64,000 nucleotides of DNA, from the NCBI GenBank assembly GCA_035048815.1, contig JAUCBN010000022.1, positions 17,712,501 through 17,776,500 on the forward strand. The letters are read 5' to 3'. Below are positions 46,599 to 57,328 of this stretch, one piece after another. Both the position numbers and the translations under genes were made by a program. Below the pieces are notes generated by a model. It saw only the letters and a program-made list of their open reading frames with translations. It had not been told where the DNA came from and ran no database searches. Source of the DNA: Abelmoschus esculentus. Its lineage: Eukaryota > Streptophyta > Magnoliopsida > Malvales > Malvaceae. The stretch's first letter is position 1. Each line of letters opens with the position of its first letter.

Positions 46599-47236
46599 TC
46601 AGTTGGGATGAGCGAGAACAGCCTCAAAGACTGAGTTAGTAGGCGAATCGCCAATGACCACAGTGGTGTAGCCTCCTTCATTGTTTTCAACGTGGTTTAA
46701 GGTGGACTTGTCCAGTTTCTCCTTAACCACATACCAAAGAGCACCATCACCGAATTTCCAGTGCCCAACTTCACGAATTTCACAATAAGCCTGCAAGAGA
46801 TCATAAATTGGTGGGGTCAACGCAAAAACAAACTACTAGTAGGACCATGAACACATTACCAAAGCACAGATACCTTGTTATCCTGGTTAGTGCTATTAGT
46901 CCAAGCTTGCATCCAGTCGCGGTCTTCACCGTCCTTGTTTTTCCCACGATAAACGACAGCTCCGGACGAGGTTTGGTTTCCGCTGTGCACGAACCAACCA
47001 TTCTTCCCATTTTCAATGATTGGTGGGTATGGCATGGATCCAACTTGGCCGGACCAATCTTGGTAAGTGACCAGCGTTAAGATGTCACCTGTGGCATTGT
47101 GAATGCTGCAAATTGTTGTAACTTCTCCATCGACTGCTTTCGCCATGAGTTTCTCCACTTGTCTTGGATTAATTTGCTCTTGCTCTTGCTCTTGCACTTG
47201 CAGGCCACTTACGCTCCCATTTATAGGAAAAGGCAA
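46599..47236 (-). CDS. JIP23-like (23-kDa jasmonate-induced protein family), N-terminus missing
   Basis: Two minus-strand exons join cleanly: about 47236-46874, and 46790-46599 ending in TGA. The 83-bp GT-AG intron has donor AACAAG|GTATCTG and acceptor CTTGCAG|GC. The protein carries the family's conserved blocks in order: C-x-I-x-N-A-T-G-D, Y-Q-D-W-S-G, P-Y-P-x-I-I-E-N-G, G-A-V-V-Y-R-G-K-N-K-D, D-W-M-Q-A-W and E-I-R-E-V-G-H-W. JIP23-type proteins are stress/jasmonate-responsive cytosolic proteins of unclear biochemistry. Compared with the family about 45 N-terminal residues are not found. There is no in-frame ATG before Met at 47146 (which would give about 154 aa), and similarity to the relics at 8140 and 39370 ends at 47222. 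So either an upstream exon is unrecognised or the gene is 5'-truncated. A Gln/Glu tract from CTTGCT hexamers lies near the start. The core is free of stops, unlike the other copies. Confidence 0.72.
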
Positions 47237-48330
47237 CCGGGCATGGGTGCAAATCTTCTACCTCTTTCCTATGCCTCTACTTTAAATTAGAGGTTTAAGG
47301 TTCTAGGTTAAGAGTTATAGTTAGGATTTAGGAAATTAGAGGTATAATGTATTTTAAGGGTGTAGGGTTTATGATTTAAGATATAAAAAATAAGAATTAT
47401 GGTTTAAAATTTAATTTTTTAGTAAATTTTCAAATGAGGTATAGAAAAGAGGTAGAGGATTTCTACTCGTTAGGTAGGACCTCTACTTTACATTCGGAGC
47501 AAAAATCCCCTGCCTCTTTATTATGTATCTTTTTATGTCTCTTTTGAAATTTTTTTAAAAATTTGAATTTTCAATCGTAACCCTAATTTTTTATATCCTA
47601 AACATACACCCTAAAAAATACATCCTACCTTTAATTTATTAAATCATAACCTCTAACCTTAAATCATAAACCTTAAATCCTCTAATTTAAAATAGATGCA
47701 CGAATAGATACATAAAAAAAAAGACAAACGATTTCCACGTCACATTTGTCGCCCAATATTGGTTTCTTTCACGTGGGAAAATAATAAAAATCTTAGAACC
47801 AGCAAGAAGGTTGGAAACGGTACCACCTGCTTTTAAATTATGAAGATGCAAAGTCTCTGTTATTTTATTATATTTTTTAGTGTTTTATTTTAAATTAATG
47901 AGCTTAGGGTTTAAGGTTTAGAGTTTAAATTAAGGATTATGATTAGGGTTTAGGAAATTAGATATATGATATATTTTTAAGGTTTCAGATATAAAAAATT
48001 AAGTTTAGAGTTTAGAATTTATTTTTTTAAGAATTTTTAGTTGGACATGAAAAAAGGCTTGATTAAGGATGAACGATTTCTACTCAAATTATACGCTACG
48101 ATTCTTATCTCATATACTTCTAAGTTTAACAACAAACATATTGTTTTTCTTTTAGAAAGTATAATCAAGAAGTAAAAATCATTAACTCACCTATAAGTTT
48201 GAGGTTTAAGATTATGATTAAAGTTTATAGTATTGGGTGAAGGGTATTCTTACTTTATAATTAAGCCTAAATATTATTATAAACTAAATAATTATTAGAT
48301 GATAGAATGTATAAATTTTGACGACTAAGA
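47237..48330. repeat. Duplicated non-coding block D (copy 2)
   Basis: Collinear with 26160-27230; upstream of the JIP23-like gene in its orientation. I looked for an N-terminal JIP23 exon on the minus strand here and did not recognise one. It includes an inverted copy of the dispersed 95-bp repeat (47731-47800). At about 48331 it switches to block A. Confidence 0.65.
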
Positions 48331-50087
48331 CAATAGATCATATTTGACAATCATTTCAATTTTTTGGTTGAGTGAGTTATTTATAATAATTTTTTAATTA
48401 AAGAAATGATTTTTATAATGGAAATGTGTTTTTTTTATAAATACTATTGAATTTTTATTAAATCTACAAAAAATTATCATTACACCGTAGTCAAGAAATA
48501 AAATAGTTGGATTAAAAAATCCAAAAAATCTTGCAACCCCAAAACAAAGAAAAATAATTTTTTTTATAGAGATAAACATACTAATAAAATTCAGAAGCTT
48601 CCCGAATCTCCTTGTCTCTATCCAAACGAGACGCATAAAGAAGGAAGGAATTATAGGCTTTCCAAATTGTCATACAAAAAAATATCGGTACCCAAGATTG
48701 ATTTCATCGATAAACATAAATTAGAAATTAGCGTCGATTGAATCTCTATACGAATATCAATTGACGTCTGTTTGTTTCACTAAAAACTGTTTCTGAAAAA
48801 TGAATTATGGAAAATGAACTACCTTTTTTTAGAAAACTAATTACAGAAGTCATTTTCATCTGTTTGGATGAAATTGTGTAAATCATTTTCCGCTGTTTGG
48901 TAAATTTTACTGAAAATAATTTTAAAAATTTATTTTTAATGAAACAAACAAGATTTTACATTTAAAATTTATTTATTTTATTGAGTTATTTTTATTATTT
49001 AAAAATTATGTTTTGTAAAGACTTACACTAATATATATTCAACCTAATAATCAATAATAAATTATAAAGATTTATGTCAATGCAAGTTTTTATAATTTTT
49101 TCCTTCGTCCAAATGCCCTCACAGGAATTAGGGCATTGAACTAATTCTAGACAGAAAATGCATATCAAACTTATTAGTAGTGTTGTATCAAATTGTTGAC
49201 AAAGTAAAAAAATAATCAATTTTACGGTTCATTTTCTAAATAAATATTCTTAGATATTGATCTTATTTTAAAAGTTCAAAAACATTAAAAAGAAAATTTA
49301 AAATAAAACCCATTATAATTAGAAATAAATATTAAAATATAAAATAAATTAAAACAATAAATTACAGTTAGGAAGCAAAACAAATTAAAATATAAATATA
49401 AATAAATATTAAAATATTAAAATAAAAATAAAAATAAATACTAAAATATTAGAATAAAAATAAATAAATTAAAATATAATTAGAATGAAATATTAAAATA
49501 TAAATAAATTAAAATATTTTTTCATTTGTAGAGAGAACAAAAGAGAGGAAAAAACTTACCAAGAATGAATAAGTCATTTTACATAGAAACAAGTTTTTTT
49601 TTTCATTAACTGTAATTGATTCCTTTTGACTTTTTTATTTTCCATGAACCAAATAACGGAAAGTTAGGAAAATGTTTTCGGTAAAACCATTTACACGAAA
49701 CAACAGACTCTTGATCACTAAGGTATGCTACAACATGACATAAAGACAGATGAACGAGCACAAAACAAAAATATAATTGTGTCGTAAATAAAAAAATAGA
49801 AATTCTTATTAAAATAAAACAAGAATAAATAATAAAAGAAATTTTAATTATTATTATATAAATATTAACTTTTTGTTACACGAGTTAATTAACTTCTTCA
49901 ACGCACCATATGAGATATAACTGACTAAATGAATATTACCATAAAGAAGAAATTTTAATTATTATATAAATATTATTATAGTCTTCAAATTATTTAAAAA
50001 ATAAATTTTAGTTTGGATATTCAAAATTTTAGATCGAATCAATGAATAATCGGATCAGATATGATATTTTTACACACCTCTAATAAC

Positions 50088-50195
50088 AAGTCGAGTTGTG
50101 AACTTAAATTTAAATCTTAAAAATATATTATTTTAGGATAGTTATAAATTTTAATCATGAATCATAAAAATACAGAAATTAAAGAATAATGTGTT
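50088..50195. repeat. 108-bp insertion with 5-bp direct repeats
   Basis: Absent at the matching points near 4990 and 36227. ATAAC is duplicated at 50083-50087 and 50196-50200. It could be a small insertion or, in the other copies, a deletion between the repeats. Confidence 0.6.
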
Positions 50196-50549
50196 ATAAC
50201 TGGGAGACGAATTAATACACATTTAAACATGAAATTAGAATAACTAGCAAAATTATGTTAAAAAGATATAATAATCAATTATGAGGTTAGGAGTTTGATT
50301 TTTATCGATGGGAGAAAATTAAACCGTACAGGATATACTAAGGAAGATGTGTGGTTGATAAGTGTTCACGTTTTTATTACTTTCCAATTTCCATTAGAAA
50401 GAAACAAAAAATGGCCTGGCAGATGTGAAGGAGAAAATTAAATACTAAGCCAATATTATATTAATAACCTTTTTTTAATATTTTATTATAAATATATACC
50501 CAACCAACTTCATTTACAAAATTATACCTCTGTCAGAACACGTAAGCAT

Positions 50550-50720
50550 AAATCGCTTTATGTGAAAAGCGACTTCTGAAATCACTTCCTACACAAAACG
50601 ATTTCAGGGTGAATTGACATCCCTTAGCATTAAAACCCTAGATCCTAGAAATCGCTTTGCACACAAAGCGATTTCTTTTAAACAGTAATCGCTTTGTGTA
50701 TAAAGCGATTTTACCTTTTT
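50550..50720. repeat. GCGATT palindrome cluster (best-preserved copy)
   Basis: Contains AAATCGCTTTGCACACAAAGCGATTT, a perfect hairpin, and AATCGCTTTGTG..AAAGCGATT. Arms are intact here and degraded at CpG in the copies at 5449 and 36686. Confidence 0.65.
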
Positions 50721-50785
50721 TAATATATTTTTAAATTTCTTATTTGAATCTTAAACGTAAATACCAAATATTACATAAGAAATAT

Positions 50786-51118
50786 CTAAGGGATTGAGGA
50801 GTCATCTGTTTTCGTGTCTTTGTAATCTGTAGACACGTCCGATGTTAAGTTTAGTTCTTTAATTTTCTGTTCCTCTTGATGTCGTCTGTTGTTGATAAGT
50901 TGTATAATTGCTTCTTCGTCTATTGAATCTATAGATCTTTCAACGTTGCTTGATGAATTAACATCATCCCTAAATGTTACATAGATCTCGATATATTGAT
51001 ATCCAATATCTATGTAACCTCGAAACATATTACGAAGGTCTTTTGAAGTTAACAATTTCAATATGTAATGCGCTTCAGACCCTGGTTCATCAACTGATAT
51101 TTTTGCTTCCAAATACAA
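50786..51118 (-). pseudogene. MULE transposase N-terminal-domain relic (copy A3)
   Basis: 110-codon open copy of 5581-5913, differing at a handful of residues, again ending in D-D-S-S-I-P and a stop. Its plus-strand partner is cut off at 51537, so only this arm remains. Confidence 0.4.
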
Positions 51119-51537
51119 GATTTCTGTTTTTGTAGACTTCTCAACCTCCGTCGATATTATGTCAGAGAACTATCGTATTTAATCTTGCTATTGAAAGATG
51201 CGTAAAGATATGAACCAGAAAAGAAACCAACACAAGAAAATCTAGCCATATATACAACTCTTTCTGAAAAAGTTTTGATTGATTGTTGATGCAGGAAATA
51301 CAATCTGAAATTAGCAGGGAATCAAATTTTATATAGTGCATAGGTTGTTTTGTAGCTGAAGCATTTTTTGAATGGACATCGCTTCCCAAAAAGAGTGATT
51401 TCCATTCTAACACTTTAAGAAATCGCTTTTTGCATGAAGCAATTTCTTAAGTGGTTTAAGGCTCCCTTCAGCTTTGAATCTGAAGCAATTTTTATCTCCA
51501 GTTTTACAAGTTTCTATCTTCTTCAATCAATTGTCAC

Positions 51538-53466
51538 TAAGAGTATGTCCCCTTGCTTGTTTTTCCTTTATTTTTCTTCATGAAAATTAAGTGAAGGTGT
51601 AATAGTTGTTCTTTCCAGTAAGAATCTAAAAATTATAGTTAAGAGAAAAAAAAAAGAATAAAAGCAGTTATTTACCGAGGTACTAGTAAAGGGTTAATGG
51701 TAGAGATCGGAAAGAATGAGTTTAGCTTCATTTTTCCTTTAACCACTTGGGCCAGAGGTAAACTCTTTTTTTTTCATATAATGTAGAAAAAAAGAGTTTC
51801 GCTTTATTTTTTTATGTAAAACTCTTCTTTTTGTATCTTTTGATCTTTTATTATGGTCGCAAATCATTTTGCAACATCTCATTATTGTGAACGAGGTCAT
51901 AGAAGCTTTCAAAAAAGAATAAAAAGGTTTCAAGTTTGACAAGAATCTTCATTCTCATCTATTAGAGTAAGATTAATATACTTCTAACTCTTTTGTCTTC
52001 GTGAACATCATAAAAATGATACAATACATGACATTAATCACAATCCTCGTCCAACCCCAACAGTACTCGTATAGGTAGATTTACCTTTCCCCGTAGAATC
52101 ACTCGGCACTCCTTGGTTCAGTTTATTCACCCCTTACCCTCCATGAGCACCCGTGTTAACGTGCTCAAGGAGTTCATGAGACACAGAATCCTCCTCAATT
52201 TCTTGTAAGGGTTTAAAATGGAAAGTTTTTGAAAGATGTCGTTATTTTAATTAATATTTTTAATTATTTTAATTTTAGTGAATAAGTAGCCAAATCGATC
52301 TTGTAATTAATTTGAAATGTTATCGTTTAAGTATGATAAAATAAAAAAATTTGTATTTGTATTTAAAGGTATAGAATCAATAAATTTTATTTTTTTCTTC
52401 AATTTCTTTGTTTTACCATCTCCCATTGCTCTTCTATCTTCTCCCTTAGTATTAATTTTTCTTCTTTAATTTGTTCCGTTACATTTCCATAGCCTCAACA
52501 TGGGACGTGACTTTAGATTCCACATCCTCATCTTGGTTCTGAAAATTCTTAGGCAGTCTCTCGTCTGGATGCTTAACGAGTTGAGCAACTCGTAAGTTGC
52601 TTGAATTTGATTCGGTCAAAATTTGATAAATATATATTCGATTCGGATTGGCTTGACTCAATACCTTAACGAGTTAAATCAAACAAAGTTTAACTCGACC
52701 CGAAAATTTTGCTAGCAGTCCATTAATTTTTTTAAATATTTTTAGTAATTGTTTTAAAATTATTTCATTCAAAAAATAAATTTAAATAATAATTATTAAT
52801 GTGCAAATTGTTATTTTAATTTTAATACGTTAGTTTGATGTATTTATGGATTTTTACTTTCGAATTTAGACTTTGAATGTCTTTTATATATATATTTTAA
52901 ATTTATGGTTAGATTTATTAATTTATATTAATATTAAGTTCATATAGTATTATTAAATTTACTTTTAGTTAAAAATAAGATAAGTTTTTAGTGAGCTTTA
53001 CGAGACTGAAAATCTGAGTTTGGTTCGATTCGTTAAGAACTTGAGTCGATTATGAGCTTTAATCGAGTCTGGTGTTGACCGATTTTTGATCGTTTTAGAC
53101 TCGAGTAACTCTTATCTGTCTAGCCTCATATAATGCCCAATGAAGAAAAAACTTTGATACACAAGTGTGTAAACTCAAACTTGTTAATTTTAGGGTTTTG
53201 TGTTAATTTAGGGTTTAAAACTTATATTTAGGGTTTAGATTTTAAGTTTTAAATTATAATAACTAAAAATTGTATATTTATATTTTTCGAGTATCTCGTG
53301 AGTTTTTTGAGTCAAGTATCATGTAGATCGGCTCGTCAAGAGCTCTAGTTGAGTCCAATTGAATCAAGTTTTGACCGAGCTTTTGACCGATTCGAGCTCG
53401 AATAGCTCGCTATCTATCTCGTCTCAGTTACGGCCTAATTCTAGACTATAATTTTTGAAGCTAAAC
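51538..53466. repeat. Duplicated block, copy of 19271-21181
   Basis: Non-coding; includes the 67-aa minus frame at 51739 and the GAGCAC palindrome near 52145. Ends with TAAAC immediately before the LTR-like element, exactly as at 21177-21181. Confidence 0.75.
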
Positions 53467-55989
53467 TGTAACACCCCTATCCCGGTTTATGAGATATTGA
53501 GTGTTACTCAAGATTTCCAAACAATGCAAGAATCCTAACAAAGTGACCAACTTGGTCTTTCTTGGAAGACAATGTAACCATTTAGTATTTCTTTAAGCAC
53601 AAGCATACAAAATTTCTATTACATTTAACTGAATCTAATCATTCAACTCAAGTCAATCCTATACTTTGAGGACCTATTCTAAGCGTGTTTGGACATCATA
53701 TAACAACCATACAAAATCAGGTTCATTAAATCAAGCAAGATCAAGATAAAACTTATGTTATCCAAGTTTATCCATGTCAATTAAGTACAAACCATAACTT
53801 AGCCTTAATATTTACACGCCAACATTAAAACCAACATTTAGAACTTAGAAATCAAAATGCATGATATGCTAAGTACATAACTAAGCCACCAACTCTAGGA
53901 GTTACAAAATATATAAAATACCATACTCCTTGCTTGTTGCTTGTGGTTGCCTCCTATGATCAACCTTAGCTTAAGACTTTTGATTGAGAACTTGATGGTT
54001 TGGTAGGAAGGAAACAAAAGAGTGATAAGTACTTTTTAGGTACTTAGTGATCGAAGTAGTTCCTAGAACTCACCGGTTAAACATGTATTAAGCAAGCAAA
54101 AAGGATATACTAGCAATTCATACTTTAAAGTCAAGGTAAACAAAAACCAACATGTTGTCATTCAAGGCTAATAGCTATAAACATACTTCCAATTTAAATC
54201 AAGCAAGTCAACATGTTCTCATTCAAGACCAATAACTATAGACATGCTTTCACTTTATTCATATCATTGTGTATTTCAAGTCAATTAACCAAGTGTACAA
54301 GATACTCAAGACATGTACTTAAGTATATTAGCAAGCAAAGTCATGTTTCAAGTCATATAAGCATATAGAGTTCAAGGGCAAGTGACATATTGGTACCAAT
54401 GCAACATCATATACTTTAGCCTGTGCTAATTCTAGTTAGTCAAGTAACATTACAAGAGAGAACCAAATGCATATTCAAGTATTATAGCTTTTTACTTGTA
54501 TTGATTCCTTTTTGAATCCTTAGTTTTTAGTTAGGACGAAGGTAATCGGGTTACAAGTGGGTACACAAAGTACATAGCAAGTTGATGCATATAGCATCGA
54601 AGAAAGTATCCATGACACTATAAGATGTACACGAGGTACAAGTGCACGAAGTACTATCAAGTCGATACAAGAAGTATCTAGCAAGAAGGATGACTTACCA
54701 TCCAAGACAAGTAGGCGACTTACCACCACTAATGAGCTCAATACCCTAGGCATGCCTTTATACCTAGGACCAACTAGAAACCAAGGATTTGTAATTCTTT
54801 TATTGTTAGTTTTTCATATTTCAAGTATCAACATGGCAATTTATGAAGGCAACATAAATGTACGAATAACTTACCATACGTACCTTGCAAATAGCATGAT
54901 TCACCATGCTTTAATCTTTCAAAGACATACCAACAAACATGCATTAAACCAATTCATGCAAACAAGCATAGCAACATTCATGGCATTTTCTAACATCCAA
55001 TTTGACATGGCAACAAGCAAGTTTAGCAAACAATTTACTCCTACCTCCCATGATTTAGTCAAGTGATTAATTAGTCAAGTTTCATGGTAATTCAAACATA
55101 AAAGAGGTGGTTGGGACTTAGTTTCCAACCCTAAGTTAACCACACTCACTAAGTCTCCAAGCTATCAAGCATTGAGGATGGAGATCCCTTTGCCCTTCTT
55201 CCTTGCAAGATCCAATTCCTTCTCTTTCTCACGATCTCCTTCGTTAGATTTCTCTAATAACAATACACACATAATCATTCATTAGAATGCATTAAAACCA
55301 CTTAATTCAAGTGTTCATATGCATAACAAATACAAGATTTAAATCTGTCCTACACTAGATAATTTATTGATCCTTTACTAAAAATTGTGTATCTTTTAAT
55401 CAGTACATCGGATTTTAAATTACTTTATACTGTTGGAAAGCTAATGAAATAATCTATTTAACAATAATATGCTTGCATTTTATTACTAAGCCATTTAATA
55501 TAGTTTGTAATCACCAAAATTCGTCCGGGGAGTTGTCACCAATCATTTTTTACGGTGCTATTGGAACACCAAATTTACGTCTACGAACCAGAGCTGGATC
55601 CGAGAGTCTGTTACTCGTAGGGAAGGGTGACCACCCCTACAACGCCCAAAATTGGCACCTATCGGCTACAAAATATTTTATGTGAACGAAAATACAAATC
55701 CGATATAATTTAAAAACATGATCCCATTTTAATTTAGAAAATAGTTTAATAATAATTAATAACATTAACAATTAAAGTAGTATTATAAATATAATGAAAA
55801 TACTAATACCGATTATAACGAAAATTTTTGTGCGAAAAAAATTTATTATACTACTACTAATATTGTAATAGAAATAATATAATAATGATAATGATAATAA
55901 TAATAAGTATATTAAATAAAGAAGAAAACAAAAGCAAACTTTATGTAATTATAATAAATAATAATATAATAAACATTAGTAATTAAAAT
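53467..55989 (+). mobile_element. Family-B LTR-like element, 3'-truncated
   Basis: Starts TGTAACACCCCTATCCCGG like 21182 and is collinear to about 23709, then breaks at 55989 into Athila-type sequence. It is the paralogue of the element at 21182 because the left flank is also shared; the 3' 2.2 kb is lost. Confidence 0.88.
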
Positions 55990-57208
55990 ACATCATAAAA
56001 CAGATGCATTTGATGATTTTCTTTCTTAGACAACAAATACATCATAAGAATGGCCAAATAAGAGGATGAATGTTGGAATGCAGATTAGCACCCGCCACGA
56101 TAGCACTTTGGAGGCTGCGGCAGCAGAATAAAGATGACAACTGGTACTCGACAGAGAGAGAAAAAGCTGTCGGAGATAACGGACAAAGAGTGAGAGAAAG
56201 ACAAAGCCAATTAAAGGGTCAAGCCTCGATCAAAGGTCAACACGGAAAGAAGAGTTATTTTAGGAAATAGAATAAAGTGTCTTACTTTAATTATGAGTTG
56301 AGTTCTTTTCCTTGTACAATTTTTTCCTTATGTGGAAGACTTTAACCTAGGGTTTGGCCTATATAAGCCACCCATTAGGTTTAGGTTTAGAGAGTCAGAG
56401 TCGGATCCCATATCATAAACCCTTAGCCGCCGACTACACCATGTTCTAAAACCCTCTCGAGGTTTAGGTTGTTTGTGGAGTAGTTGGGGAAGAAGGTTGT
56501 TTTATCTTTGATAGTTATTAATACAAAAACCTATTTCATAGTTTATTCTCTCTTGACATTTACTCTTCTTTGCATATGAGCTCGAGATGATAGTATGCGA
56601 AGAAAAATATATTTGTCTAATGTCAGGAGAGTTAGGCTCACGAAACGAGAGAATAGGTCTTTTCTCAAGGGCATTGACTAATCCGGTTTAGAGATAAACC
56701 GCCCAGTATTTCAGCGACTAACAAGACGCATGTGTTTGGTTGTTATTCACCATTGATTCACACCGAGAGGTATCATCAAGACGTTGGTTTCAACAGTTCT
56801 CTTTACTTAGGGATAAGGAAGAAGACATACAAGGATGCTCTGTCGAACTATGAAAAGTTAAATTATCGACAAGGCATAACCCCGCCTAGGCAGTTGTGGC
56901 GACCCTTTGTGCGACCCGCTGAGGCGGTAGTTCAACCCATTGCATTAATAATTGGATAAATAAGACAACTGGATTCTCCTTTACAAAGCACTCAATCTGG
57001 CCTCACTTCTATCGTTTTTATTTTATTCTTTTATTTAGTGTTTACTCAGTTAATTTAGTTACTTCAAACCATCAAATTACTTGTGTATTTCTTTTTTATA
57101 GTGCAGGTTTAAGTAGTGAAGTCGATACAGTCCCTGTGGGTTCGACAACCTAAAATAATACAATTTGGCGAAAGATGGAAATTAAAGGAATTCCGAGCCT
57201 TCACCAGA
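55990..57208 (+). mobile_element. Athila-type 5' LTR region, probably truncated
   Basis: This non-coding region precedes the gag relic. It has a TATA box (cctatataagcc, 56360-56366), a pyrimidine-rich leader, and a cagtccctgtgggttcgac motif near 57128, as in the 3' part of Athila/Tat LTRs. The left boundary is uncertain: TGTTGGAATG at 56071 is a candidate start, without a confirmed target duplication. Frames at 56070 and 56732 are LTR-internal. Confidence 0.55.
56360..56366 (+). promoter_or_regulatory. TATA box in Athila-type LTR
   Basis: TATATAA within ggcctatataagccaccc, upstream of a leader region running towards the PBS and gag relic. Confidence 0.55.
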
Positions 57209-57232
57209 TTTGATGTCGTTACCGGGGACTGA
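57209..57232 (+). other. Primer-binding-site-like sequence
   Basis: gatttgatgtcgttaccggggact resembles the Athila PBS pattern tttggcgccgttgccgggga (tRNA-Asp type) with several changes. A second partial match, caatttggcg, lies near 57162. Confidence 0.5.
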
Positions 57233-57328
57233 CGCTCAATTTTATTACCAATTATTTTTGCACCCTTTTCTTTTAATTTTTTTTCTTCTTTTAATTTTTT
57301 TCTTTAATTTACTAAGGTTGTTCTATGT

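Larger units (their letters stand above)
48331..51537. repeat. Segmental duplication A, third partial copy (A3)
   Basis: Collinear with about 2535-6330 and 34480-37566. Lacks the fold-back MULE. Its own feature is a 108-bp insertion at 50088-50195. It ends abruptly at 51537 within the plus-strand MULE relic, joined to sequence matching 19271. Confidence 0.85.

Noticed and set aside
47099..47290. Ser/Leu/Cys-rich plus-strand frames over the JIP23 start
   Set aside because: Produced by the CTTGCT hexamer tract read on the wrong strand.
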